A program made the translations under genes and the position numbers. The notes under the pieces were generated by a model. That model was not told the DNA's origin, searched no databases, and was given only the letters and a program-made list of their open reading frames with translations. Source: Candidatus Nomurabacteria bacterium CG1_02_43_90 (GTDB lineage Bacteria; Patescibacteriota; Minisyncoccia; Phycocordibacterales; UBA1550). Taken from it: 35,472 nucleotides of DNA. Location: positions 1 through 35,472 of the forward strand of contig MNVN01000018.1 in NCBI GenBank assembly GCA_001871765.1. The letters are read 5' to 3'. Every line of letters begins with the position of its first letter. Positions within the stretch are counted from its first letter, which is position 1. Positions 14,075-22,677 of this stretch are shown here, one piece after another.

Positions 14075-15640
14075 TTATTTTCTCATAAACAAAGGTTCAG
14101 ACGGTACGTTGGAAGAAAAAGTTATGTCCCCTTCTTTTCCTACCTTCGCCCCCAAAAGTTCTGAAATCTTTTCTGCAGTTTCTGGCATCATCGGCGCAAG
14201 CATGGTACTTATTTCTCGTAATCCATACAAAAGACCCCACAAAACTTTTTCTGTTGCTTCTTTGTCTGTCTTAATAAGTTTAAATGGCTCGTAATCAGTA
14301 ACAAACTGATCAAGGTGCCCTACAAGCTCCCAAATAGCATCTGCAGCCTTATTTACTTCATATGCCGTCATATGAACATGATAGCGAGGAAGAATGTCAC
14401 TCGTTATTAAGTACGGAAGGGTTAACCCCGGCAAATCACCAAGCGCTTCGACTTCTTGAATACGCGTGCGAAGAGGTGGAACACTCGTAGTATCCCCTTT
14501 CACTTCACCCTCAAAGTATTGTTCCGCCATTTTTAACGTTCTTGAGACCAAGTTCCCCAAACCATTTGCAAGGTTCGCATTGTAGACTTCTTTGAATTTT
14601 TCACGGGTGAGATCCCAATCCTCACCAGTCGAAACCTCCCGTGCAAGATAGTATCGTAAAGAGTCAAGTCCATATTCAGAAATGAATTCTCCAGGACTTA
14701 GTACGTTCCCTATAGTTTTTGACATTTTTTTACCGCCTGAAGTCACGAAACCATGAACTAAAAGCTCTTGCGGAAGGGGGAGTTTTGCAGAAAGGAGGAA
14801 CGCCGGCCACAAAAGTGCATGGAAACGTAGAATATCTTTCCCGAGAACCTGTACATTTGCTGGCCAAAACTTCTTAAAGTTCTCATCATCTTTCCTTCCA
14901 TATCCCAATGCAGTTATATAGTTCGAAAGCGCATCACACCAAACATACATAAGCTGATTTGGTTCATTAGGCACGGGAATACCCCAAGGAATTGCGCGTT
15001 CAGGACGAGAAATACTCACATCGTTTAAAACACCGCCCTCCTCCCCTGCTTCAATGAGGGCAATCACTTCATTAACTTTTGATTTTGGGGTAATTTTTAA
15101 TTCCCCACTTTCGAGAAGTCTTTTAATCTCGGGTGCATATTTTGAAAGCTTAAAAAAATAATTCTCCTCCTCTATTTTTTCGGGAACAGAATCATGGTTC
15201 ACGCATTTCCCCTCAACGAGTTCTTTCTCGGTAATAAATGCCTCGCACCCAACACAATAAAGTCCTTTGTAAATACCCTTATAAATATCTCCTGCTTCTT
15301 CGAGCGCATGCCAAAGTTTTGTAACTCCCTGCCAATGGTGCTCTTTGTCAGAAGTTCGGATAAAGAGATCGTTCGAGACGTTAAGCTCTTTGATGAGTTC
15401 CTGCATTTTTGCAACGTTCGCATTCACGAAGGCTTGTGGACCCATATCCTGCTTTTGTGCCGCACGCACAATCTTATCACCATGCTCATCTGAACCCGTA
15501 AGAAAAAAAGTCTCATCTCCAATTCCGCGATGATAGCGTGCCAAAATATCTGACAAAATTAACGTATACGTGTGCCCTAAATGAAGCTCGGCATTCGCGT
15601 AAAATATTGGCGTCGTAATATAAAATTTTTTTGTATCCAT
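14075..15640 (-). CDS. metG: Methionyl-tRNA synthetase
   Basis: A 521-residue class I synthetase charging tRNA-Met. HLGH (20-23) is the HIGH signature and KMSKTIGN (about residue 304) the KMSKS loop. The connective insertion has one clear knuckle (YCVGCEAF) and only a degenerate second one (GKCVNHD), so zinc binding may be reduced or non-standard. The anticodon-binding helical domain ends near residue 515. There is no C-terminal dimerisation (tRNA-binding) domain, so it is the short form. It lies 12 bases after the permease gene on the same strand, with tatD following. Confidence 0.96.
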   Translation of the reverse strand: MDTKKFYITTPIFYANAELHLGHTYTLILSDILARYHRGIGDETFFLTGSDEHGDKIVRAAQKQDMGPQAFVNANVAKMQELIKELNVSNDLFIRTSDKEHHWQGVTKLWHALEEAGDIYKGIYKGLYCVGCEAFITEKELVEGKCVNHDSVPEKIEEENYFFKLSKYAPEIKRLLESGELKITPKSKVNEVIALIEAGEEGGVLNDVSISRPERAIPWGIPVPNEPNQLMYVWCDALSNYITALGYGRKDDENFKKFWPANVQVLGKDILRFHALLWPAFLLSAKLPLPQELLVHGFVTSGGKKMSKTIGNVLSPGEFISEYGLDSLRYYLAREVSTGEDWDLTREKFKEVYNANLANGLGNLVSRTLKMAEQYFEGEVKGDTTSVPPLRTRIQEVEALGDLPGLTLPYLITSDILPRYHVHMTAYEVNKAADAIWELVGHLDQFVTDYEPFKLIKTDKEATEKVLWGLLYGLREISTMLAPMMPETAEKISELLGAKVGKEGDITFSSNVPSEPLFMRK

Positions 15641-15652
15641 AAAAAGAGAGTC

Positions 15653-16729
15653 CTAGGCACGAGTTTTTTTCTGTTTTTCAATATCATTCACAAATTCCAT
15701 GAGCGCAGCGGCAACGGGCACAGAAATAAGGATGCCCAGGAATCCTCCAAGTTCAGCTCCCGCAAGAAGGGCGAGGATAACAAGGATAGGTGGCACACCG
15801 ACGACTTTTCGAACAACGAGTGGGTAAATGAGGTGACTCTCAAACTGCTGGACAAGGATATAGAAACCAGCAATCATAATCGCAAGGCTTGCCCCGCCGG
15901 TAGTAAATGCAAGGATAACCCCTGGAATGGCCGAGATAATTGGTCCAAAGACCGGAATGATTTCGAAAAGCCCTGCAAGAAGTGCGAGTAACATTGCGTA
16001 AGGAATGCCAAAAATGGTAAGTCCGAGATATACAAGAACAAAAATGAGCACCCCGAGGAGTAGCTGACCTTGCATCCATTTCCCTATTTTTTCCTTTGAG
16101 CGTTCCCAGAGGTTGATTGCGTATGCTTCGTTACCAAAAGGAATAACGATCTTTAGAAAATTCTCAATACCACGTTCCTGCATTGCAAAATAAAAAGAAA
16201 GAACAACAATAAGGATAAAGCTGAGAGCACTGCCCAAAACGATATTCGCAGTACCTAAAACTCCGCGAGAAGTTGCCCCTCCTATTCCAGAAACACTCTT
16301 TATGATCTCTTCAAAAAAAGGATTTGTACTATTTGCTGATGTAGCTTGTCCCGTTTGAGAAAAAGCAGGGGTAAGAAGACTGTTTCCCCCGAAAAGACTT
16401 TGATCAACTGAATGAATCATGCTGGGAAGGTTTTGCGAAACTTCGGCAAACTCATTAATAATAGGCGGAATAAAAATGTACGCGACCCCAAAAAACAACC
16501 CCGCGAGTCCAGCATACGTGACAAGCACTGCAGGAATACGGTGAACGCGGTACTTCCCTAAAAACTTAATGCCTGGCTCAATAGAAGATGCCAAAATAAC
16601 TGCGGTAATAACAATGAGCGCAAGGTCACGCAAAACCCACAACGCCCAAACAACGGCAAGGATGATGATTGCTTTTATAATCGTCCCAGTCGTAATCGAA
16701 ATAGTTGTTTCAGTCTTAGAATCTTTCAT
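15653..16729 (-). CDS. AI-2E (PerM/YhhT) family transporter
   Basis: A 358-residue polytopic membrane protein with about seven to eight hydrophobic segments. The AI-2E pattern is clear: TIIKAIIILAVVWALWVLRDLALIVITAVILASSIEPGIKFL, a cytoplasmic/central polar loop, then GQLLLGVLIFVLVYLGLTIFGIPYAMLLALLAGLFEIIPVFGPIISAIPGVILAF and a C-terminal YPLVVRKVVGVPPILVILALLAGAELGGFLGILISVPVAAALMEF. Family members include TqsA and sodium/proton antiporters; the substrate cannot be read from the sequence. The ATG at 16729 (MKDSKTE) is preferred over 16747. Same strand as metG with a 12-base gap. Confidence 0.9.
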   Translation of the reverse strand: MKDSKTETTISITTGTIIKAIIILAVVWALWVLRDLALIVITAVILASSIEPGIKFLGKYRVHRIPAVLVTYAGLAGLFFGVAYIFIPPIINEFAEVSQNLPSMIHSVDQSLFGGNSLLTPAFSQTGQATSANSTNPFFEEIIKSVSGIGGATSRGVLGTANIVLGSALSFILIVVLSFYFAMQERGIENFLKIVIPFGNEAYAINLWERSKEKIGKWMQGQLLLGVLIFVLVYLGLTIFGIPYAMLLALLAGLFEIIPVFGPIISAIPGVILAFTTGGASLAIMIAGFYILVQQFESHLIYPLVVRKVVGVPPILVILALLAGAELGGFLGILISVPVAAALMEFVNDIEKQKKTRA

Positions 16730-16847
16730 GGTTGTATCGTACCACAAAATCTACCTTAGGGGAACCCGTAGAAAATAGATCCTCAAAAAGGCTACTTGAA
16801 GCGACAAAGCTTTCTTTTTTGCAATAAGTCTCGAGAAATCCTCTTCT

Positions 16848-18116
16848 CTAAAATTTCAAAAGTTTTTTAAAAGAATTACCCTCTTTCGTTGGACCAATAA
16901 GTGCCAGATTACAATTTTTATCTACAAAAATAATACGCGCTATTTTTTGTATATCTTCCGCCGTTACTGCTCGAATTTGCCACTCACGCTCTTGAGGTGT
17001 TACAATTTCACGACGAAAGATCTCCTGCATGCCATAGTACTCAGCAAGGTCTTCAGACGACTCGAGTCCGAGATACATCATACCGACGAGGTGTTCCTTC
17101 ACTTTTGCAAGTTCTTCTTTTGAGACGAGCTCTTCTTTCATACCTTTGAATTCTGTCATGACAGCCTGCAATACTTCTTCAAGGCGATCGTTGGCAACAC
17201 CTGCTGAAACTGAGAAGTAGCCACTATCAGTCGAAGTACTGTTCCCCGCACGGACATAATACCCGACCCCCATTTCGTCACGCAATTTTCTAAAAAGACG
17301 CGAAGACATACCACTTCCCAATATCCCCCCAAGGACTGCGACTATCGGATTTCTCTCGTCATACAGAGGGAATGAACGCACGCCAAGAATAAAATGGGTT
17401 TGATCAGTCTCCTTGAACTGTGTAGCAATTTGTGGAGATACTTGTTTTGTCGTTGTTCTTTTTTTACCTTTCTTTTTACTTTCGGAAACCCCTTTAAACT
17501 TTTTTGTGATTTCCTTGAAAGCCTCTCTCTCGTCGATATTCCCCGACACGATGACCGTAGTCGCAGAAGCTACATAATGAGCCTTGCGGTACGCGATAAA
17601 ATCTTTGCGATTCATTCCTCGTACAATGTCCCGCGGACCCGCAATCGCCCACCCTGCAGGTTGGTCGCCATACAAAAGACTCATCCACACCTCATGGACT
17701 TTTTGCATCGGCATATCGTCGTACATATTGATCTCATCCACGATAACTCCTTTTTCTTTTTCAATTTCAGATTCTTTGAGGAGGGGGTTGAGGTAGAGAT
17801 CGGAAATGATATCAATAAGTTTTAGGAAATCTGAGGCCTTCCCTTTTGCGTAAAAACCCGTGAATTCCTGTCCGGTAAACGCGTTGAATTCACAACCAAG
17901 CGTATCGAGCTCTTTTGACAAATCACTAGTGTTGGGGCGGTTGATTGTACCCTTGAAACACATATGTTCAAGAAAATGAGAGACTCCATTCTTTGCCTTT
18001 CTCTCATATTTTGAGCCAGCCTCCACCAGCACCAATACGGTTACTGTAGGATTGTCCGCCATAGGAATCGTAATCATACGCAAACCGTTGGGTAATGTTT
18101 TTTTCTTGAATTTCAT
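16848..18116 (-). CDS. M16-family zinc peptidase (insulinase-like)
   Basis: A 422-residue M16B-type peptidase. The inverted zinc motif HFLEH occurs at residues 47-51, with the distal Glu in EKEKGVIVDEINMYDDMP. The partner domain contains the RxxxY-like substrate signature region (LRDEMGVGYYVRAGN). It resembles the processing peptidase / PqqL / YmxG group. It has a single peptidase half, so it probably dimerises. It likely degrades or processes peptides in the cytoplasm or at the envelope; no signal peptide is seen. A terminator upstream isolates it from the glycyl-tRNA synthetase group, and 118 nt separate it from the permease gene. Confidence 0.93.
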   Translation of the reverse strand: MKFKKKTLPNGLRMITIPMADNPTVTVLVLVEAGSKYERKAKNGVSHFLEHMCFKGTINRPNTSDLSKELDTLGCEFNAFTGQEFTGFYAKGKASDFLKLIDIISDLYLNPLLKESEIEKEKGVIVDEINMYDDMPMQKVHEVWMSLLYGDQPAGWAIAGPRDIVRGMNRKDFIAYRKAHYVASATTVIVSGNIDEREAFKEITKKFKGVSESKKKGKKRTTTKQVSPQIATQFKETDQTHFILGVRSFPLYDERNPIVAVLGGILGSGMSSRLFRKLRDEMGVGYYVRAGNSTSTDSGYFSVSAGVANDRLEEVLQAVMTEFKGMKEELVSKEELAKVKEHLVGMMYLGLESSEDLAEYYGMQEIFRREIVTPQEREWQIRAVTAEDIQKIARIIFVDKNCNLALIGPTKEGNSFKKLLKF

Positions 18117-18154
18117 AAAGGTAGTCTAGCATAAACTATACCCAACAAACAAAA

Positions 18155-18198
18155 AGCCCCTCAATTCTTTATGGAAATATCCATGAAGAATTGAGGGG
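18155..18198 (-). terminator. Terminator downstream of the small membrane-protein gene
   Basis: GCCCCTCAATTCTT and AAGAATTGAGGGGC pair, with an inner ATGGA/TCCAT stem. On the minus strand the stem is followed by TTTTTG. It ends the transcription unit arriving from the glycyl-tRNA synthetase side before the M16 gene. A second small hairpin (ACCATCCT/AGGATGGT) sits at 18202-18222. Confidence 0.75.
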
Positions 18199-18320
18199 CA
18201 ATACCATCCTCACTGAGGATGGTGGGGGGGGCGCGTAACCGGAAAGAAAGGACTTTTCTTTGTATGAGAAGAACCGCAGAATAAATAAAGAAAAGCACGG
18301 GGTTCCGGGCTTTTTGTGAT

Positions 18321-18629
18321 TTACGAGATGAGAGCTGATTCATCTTTCAAGCGACGACTACCTTTAACCGCAAGTGCGAACATCACCGCAAAAAACAACT
18401 CGAGAAAAGACCACGCCATGTCCCCGATTAAGAAGTCCCAACAGGAAATACTAATGGAAAACAGAAAAAGTACTGAGAGCAACAACGTTATCTTCTTTTT
18501 TACAAATTCTGCCACACACGTTGTTACTTTCGGATAGTACGCAGAGAGTAACTCATACGCTACCACAAAAACCAAAAAAATAAGCACTACCACGAATAAT
18601 TCCTGGTAATACTGGACAATTAGCAACAT
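18321..18629 (-). CDS. Small membrane protein, unrecognised
   Basis: A 102-residue frame with three hydrophobic segments: about residues 10-30 (ELFVVVLIFLVFVVAYELLSAYY), 47-65 (ITLLLSVLFLFSISISC) and 70-90 (MAWSFLELFFAVMFALAV), ending in a short basic tail. It starts about 50 nt after the glycyl-tRNA synthetase gene on the same strand and a terminator follows about 120 nt beyond its end. Hydrophobicity pattern, position and terminator support a real gene, but I recognise no family. Confidence 0.55.
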   Translation of the reverse strand: MLLIVQYYQELFVVVLIFLVFVVAYELLSAYYPKVTTCVAEFVKKKITLLLSVLFLFSISISCWDFLIGDMAWSFLELFFAVMFALAVKGSRRLKDESALIS

Positions 18630-18678
18630 ACGCCCTCTCTTTACATGGTAAACGCTACAAAAACAAAACTAAAACTGA

Positions 18679-20094
18679 CTATAAAATAACGCTCCTTATA
18701 TAGTTTGTCAACTCACTAATTGACATACGCTGTTGCTCCCCTGTATCGCGATCGCGAATAGTGACCGTGTCTTTGAGTGCAGGAGTCTCGCCTAATGTAT
18801 CAAAATCGATAGTTACGCAGAACGGTGTGCCAATTTCGTCTTGGCGACGATAGCGCTTGCCGACATTGCCATTGTCGTCAAACTCACACATAAAGTCTTT
18901 GCGGAGCAAAGCAAAAACCTCGCGCGCTTTTGCCACGAGTTCTGGTTTGTTTTTCAAAAGTGGAAAGACGGCGCATTTGATAGGTGCGAGTTTTGGAGGA
19001 AATTTCAAAAATACTCGCGTATTATCCCCTTCGCCGACTTCGGTATAAGCGTTATCGAGGAACATCAAGAAAAGTCTCCCGAGACCAACTGAGGTTTCCA
19101 TAATATGCGGAACGAATCGTATCTTCGTCTCTTCGTCAAAATAATCGAGAGATACACCAGAGAACTTTGCATGCTGAGTTAAATCCCAATCCCCACGCGC
19201 ATGAATACCCTCAACCTCTTTGAACGATCCTCCAAAAAAAGCGTATGCATACTCAATGTCATACGCATCGCTCGCATAGTGCGCAAGTTTTTCGTGTTTA
19301 TACCAGCGAATCTTTTCCGCGGGAATACCCAAGGAAAGGAACCACTGCCAACGAACCTCTTTCCACATTTCGTACAGCTCTTTCGTTTGCGTAGGGTTAT
19401 GAAAATACTGCATCTCCATTTGTTCAAACTCACGCGTTCTAAAGATATATTGGCGAGCGGCGATTTCGTTACGAAAAGCCTTTCCTACTTGCGCAATACC
19501 GAACGGCAATTTTGGGTGAAGTGAATCAAGCGTGTTTTTATATTCCAGATAAATACCCCCACAGGTTTCGGGGCGGAGGTACATGACGTTCTCCTCCGTT
19601 AAACTATCTACCGGCGAGCCGAGGTTTGACGTTACCATCATGGAAAAAGACTTTGCGGGAGTAATGTCCGCGGAGCCACATTTTGCGCAGACAAGCTTTT
19701 TCTCCGCGCGCAATTTGTCGAGCTCTGTATTCAAAAAATCAAGGGGCATTTTATCTGCAGGAATACCAAAACCTTCGAGGATATGGTCCGCACGATAGCG
19801 TGATTTGCAATTGCGACAGTCTACCTGCGGGTCGTTGAATCCACCCACATGCCCCGAGGCAACCCATGTTTGTGGATGCATGAAGATAGCACTATCGAGG
19901 CCATATACATCATCACGAAGTTGCACCATACTCTTCCACCACTCACTCTTGATATTCTCTTTGAGGAGAACGCCGTAGTGCCCATAGTCGTATACACCAG
20001 CAAGCCCTCCGTAAATCTCAGAGGATGGGTACACGAAACCACGCCGTTTTGCGAGCGAAGTGATTTTTTCCATTACTTCAGTTAAGGGGTTCAT
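18679..20094 (-). CDS. glyQS: Glycyl-tRNA synthetase, homodimeric class II type
   Basis: A 471-residue class II synthetase of the GRS1 (alpha2) type. Recognised by MEKITSLAKRRGFVYPSSEIYGGLAGVYDYGHYGVLLKENIK, SGHVGGFNDPQVDC, two CxxC pairs of a zinc ribbon (CRNC, CAKC), motif 2-like AFRNEIAARQYIFRTREFEQMEMQYF and motif 3-like ETSVGLGRLFLMFL. The HGTP-type anticodon-binding domain is at the end (IKCAVFPLLKN...DFDTLGETPALKDTVTIRDRDTGEQQR). It charges tRNA-Gly. Shorter than the mitochondrial/eukaryotic forms and normal for bacteria. It follows the large extracellular-protein gene on the same strand by 29 nt. Confidence 0.96.
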   Translation of the reverse strand: MNPLTEVMEKITSLAKRRGFVYPSSEIYGGLAGVYDYGHYGVLLKENIKSEWWKSMVQLRDDVYGLDSAIFMHPQTWVASGHVGGFNDPQVDCRNCKSRYRADHILEGFGIPADKMPLDFLNTELDKLRAEKKLVCAKCGSADITPAKSFSMMVTSNLGSPVDSLTEENVMYLRPETCGGIYLEYKNTLDSLHPKLPFGIAQVGKAFRNEIAARQYIFRTREFEQMEMQYFHNPTQTKELYEMWKEVRWQWFLSLGIPAEKIRWYKHEKLAHYASDAYDIEYAYAFFGGSFKEVEGIHARGDWDLTQHAKFSGVSLDYFDEETKIRFVPHIMETSVGLGRLFLMFLDNAYTEVGEGDNTRVFLKFPPKLAPIKCAVFPLLKNKPELVAKAREVFALLRKDFMCEFDDNGNVGKRYRRQDEIGTPFCVTIDFDTLGETPALKDTVTIRDRDTGEQQRMSISELTNYIRSVIL

Positions 20095-20123
20095 AGAGGT
20101 GACGAGTGGTCTTTGTTACTAGC

Positions 20124-22034
20124 TCAATTTACCACAGTTACTTGGTTTTGACCAACTTGAGGGTCTGAAGAGAGGTAAGTCGTTAAAGGAGGTTTTTGGT
20201 CGCGTAATTCCGTCTTCGTAAAATCATCGGTACCCAGAAGAACAACGTCTCCCGTAAGTTTTGGTGCCTGTCCTACCTGACTGAGACTTGGCAAGAAAGA
20301 GATTTGGAAGGAAACATCACGTGTGCCCCCTGCCGGGATGCGCCCCGCATTCCACGTCACTTCGGAGTTCACGTCAGTGTAGATTACCCCTTCACCTTCA
20401 GGAGAGATTTTGTTCAACCACTTTACGTAAATTGGTAAGGTGGTTTTAACAACAGCATTTGAAACACTATTCGAAGAATTGTGTACCGTGAAGGAAACAG
20501 TGTAGGTTGTTTCCTTGTCTACCTTGGGAGGTAGTGCTCCCGTGTTTTTAAAAGGACCAGAAAAATATGTCGCGCGCGCGCCAAGACGAAGGTCCGTATC
20601 AAACTTCACCGTACGCGAAGCAAAGGTGGTGATGTCTTCTGAGCTCCCTGAAGTAGACGTGCGCTGTGCATGAGCCTGAACATCAAAGATTACCTGTGGA
20701 TTTTTTATGATTGAGGTCGTGTTCGCATCAAGTGCCCGCGGAGAAAAACTGAAACCAACGGACCCTCTTGCTCCTGGTTCGACAAGGCGGAGCTCTGGAT
20801 TTCCTCGTTTGTCCCAAACGATAGTATCGTCAATGGATCGATAAAACCCGCCGATTGAAGCGTACACTGAATAGCGATTAAGTACTTCACCATTGAGTTT
20901 TGCTTCAATTACGACGTTGCTAAGTGGTGCGGGATTGTTATTTTGCCAAGAAATAACTGCTTGCACCGTTTCCCCGAGTCCCATAACATACTCAGGAGAA
21001 TGCTCGTTGTTGACCGTGAGGTCGAGCCCGAGAAAAGGCTTAGTTATTACCGTTGACTCACTAACAGAATCATAGATAATTCCAATCAATCTTTCATCTC
21101 TTGTACTCTGTGTCCCTACAGAAATTTTTGTAATTTTTTCTTCGTTTTCTTGGCCTTCGAGGATACCATGGATTTTAATAATGCGCGTTTCCTCAGGAGC
21201 AAGGTTCGCTATCTGCCAACTATTCGTATTGTATGTTGGCGAAGGATCAGCACTTTTGAAGCTGAATCCCACGGGATATTCTGCGGTAACAATGAGGGCT
21301 CCCGTGGGGTCTTTTGTATTAGAACTGACGCTTAGGTCAAACTCAGCTTCCTGTCCTGAATTTGCTTCTTTGCGAGCTCCGAGAATTATATTGACCGGGG
21401 ATGAGGATACTTTGATGGCGTAGGTTTTTGATTTCTTTAATGTTGCATTTGACCCCGCCATACGGTACTCCAAAGTTACGGTCACTTCTTTGCTTGTGTT
21501 TTCTTGTCCGTATAGAAGCGCGGGTACTTTTTCTGTGATGACCTGTCCTGGGAGAATTGCGCCTACATCTTGTGAGTTCCGCAAAAGTTCCGATTTATCA
21601 GTTGAGGAATAGAAACCAGAAGGATATTCAACGAGAAGTGTTGCTGAGTCAACGGAAACCTTATTTCCATTGGTTATCACAAAATTCGTATCAAAGGGCT
21701 CCCCTCCAGCAATAGCAAGGGGGGCAGAAATATCAATGTTAATATTTGTACCAGAAACAACATTAAGTCCTTTCCACCAAACAAAACTTGTAACGAGTGC
21801 AGCGATAAAGAAAAAACCTGCTGAGAATAGTGTAATTTTTTTCATCATACGATGTCGTTTTTCTTTACGTGCCTCTGCTTCTTCGAGAGAGAGGGCGTCT
21901 GTTTTTGCATCCCACGATTCCCCTACGGAGATTTCTTTATGCGTAAGCACGTTTTCTTCAGTGAGGGGCTTGAAATCTTTTGAATACAGCTCCTTCTCGA
22001 GCTCCTCAATTCTACTTTTTACATCATCTGCCAT
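20124..22034 (-). CDS. Large single-pass extracytoplasmic protein with repeated beta-sandwich (DUF11/CARDB-like) domains
   Basis: A 636-residue protein. Residues 1-66 are charged and partly coiled-coil (SRIEELEKELYS, LEEAEARKEKRHRMMKK). One transmembrane helix lies at about 67-87 (ITLFSAGFFFIAALVTSFVWW). About 540 residues of external beta-sandwich repeats follow, with phrases typical of DUF11/CARDB/Ig-like domains: FVITNGNKVSVDSATLLVEYPSGF, ILPGQVITEKVPALLYGQENTSKEVTVTLEY, YTVSFTVHNSSNSVSNAVVKTTLPIYVKW, VTWNAGRIPAGGTRDVSFQI. It is probably a surface adhesin or scaffold; the partner is unknown. It sits between recO and the glycyl-tRNA synthetase gene on one strand with short gaps. Confidence 0.8.
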   Translation of the reverse strand: MADDVKSRIEELEKELYSKDFKPLTEENVLTHKEISVGESWDAKTDALSLEEAEARKEKRHRMMKKITLFSAGFFFIAALVTSFVWWKGLNVVSGTNINIDISAPLAIAGGEPFDTNFVITNGNKVSVDSATLLVEYPSGFYSSTDKSELLRNSQDVGAILPGQVITEKVPALLYGQENTSKEVTVTLEYRMAGSNATLKKSKTYAIKVSSSPVNIILGARKEANSGQEAEFDLSVSSNTKDPTGALIVTAEYPVGFSFKSADPSPTYNTNSWQIANLAPEETRIIKIHGILEGQENEEKITKISVGTQSTRDERLIGIIYDSVSESTVITKPFLGLDLTVNNEHSPEYVMGLGETVQAVISWQNNNPAPLSNVVIEAKLNGEVLNRYSVYASIGGFYRSIDDTIVWDKRGNPELRLVEPGARGSVGFSFSPRALDANTTSIIKNPQVIFDVQAHAQRTSTSGSSEDITTFASRTVKFDTDLRLGARATYFSGPFKNTGALPPKVDKETTYTVSFTVHNSSNSVSNAVVKTTLPIYVKWLNKISPEGEGVIYTDVNSEVTWNAGRIPAGGTRDVSFQISFLPSLSQVGQAPKLTGDVVLLGTDDFTKTELRDQKPPLTTYLSSDPQVGQNQVTVVN

Positions 22035-22087
22035 GCTTTCTAGTATACCACTACGGAGTTAGAAAGTTAAAAGTTTTTGGGGAATGA

Positions 22088-22675
22088 TTAGAGATGTGAT
22101 GCGCTGAGTGCTTCGTTAATAAGGGGAAGTACTTTTGAGCGCAACGGTTCGAAACCTTCAAGGATCTCCTTCGTCCAGACTCCCGACTCAAGAAAAATAT
22201 CGTAACCTGTTGCATCAAGGTATCCCAAATGCGCCAACACGCGCATCGCAACCAGCGTCTCAAAAGAAAGCACGAGTTCGAGGGGTAGTGGTTGCTCCTC
22301 CAAAAAACTGACTGCACCAACGAGATCATTAAATACTTCATCTTCCCTCCCCTCGCCCTGCAAAAGTCGCACGAGAAGTGTGCAGTACCGCGCAAAAAGT
22401 TTGAGCGAGGTACTATTATTTTTTATATGCAAAAGCGGGCGCCACTCCCCCGCGCTCGTAATTCGCCACACTTCCTTCCCACGCACAAGGTCAAGGTGGA
22501 CAAAAGAAAAATCTTGGAGAACATAGCGGAGTTTTGACTTTTCCTCGCGTACTGATTGAGCAGAGGCGCTTACGAGCCCGAGCTCTTCGGTAAAAATTTT
22601 ATAAAAACGGTTTGACTCACCAATCGCTACACTCCCCAGAATAACCCCGCGTGTATGATACACCTGATATGCCAT
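22088..22675 (-). CDS. recO: DNA repair protein RecO
   Basis: A 195-residue RecO, shorter than the ~240 of E. coli. The N-terminal OB fold is seen in MAYQVYHTRGVILGSVAIGESNRFYKIFTEELGLVSASAQSVREEKSKLRYVLQDFSFVHLDLVRGKEVWRI, followed by the helical part. No zinc-binding cysteine cluster is visible. RecO loads RecA on SSB-coated DNA; both partners are in the window. The ATG at 22675 is used because it gives the family N-terminus and comes two bases after the ileS stop; the track's 22696 start would overlap ileS by 19 bases. Confidence 0.9.
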   Translation of the reverse strand: MAYQVYHTRGVILGSVAIGESNRFYKIFTEELGLVSASAQSVREEKSKLRYVLQDFSFVHLDLVRGKEVWRITSAGEWRPLLHIKNNSTSLKLFARYCTLLVRLLQGEGREDEVFNDLVGAVSFLEEQPLPLELVLSFETLVAMRVLAHLGYLDATGYDIFLESGVWTKEILEGFEPLRSKVLPLINEALSASHL

Positions 22676-22677
22676 AG

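Noticed and set aside
13496-14164. 222-residue plus-strand ORF
   Set aside because: Antisense shadow of tatD/metG; no recognisable motif, codon pattern explained by the minus-strand genes.
18161-18343. 60-residue minus-strand ORF next to the small membrane-protein gene
   Set aside because: It covers the terminator hairpin and shows no coherent hydrophobic or domain pattern.
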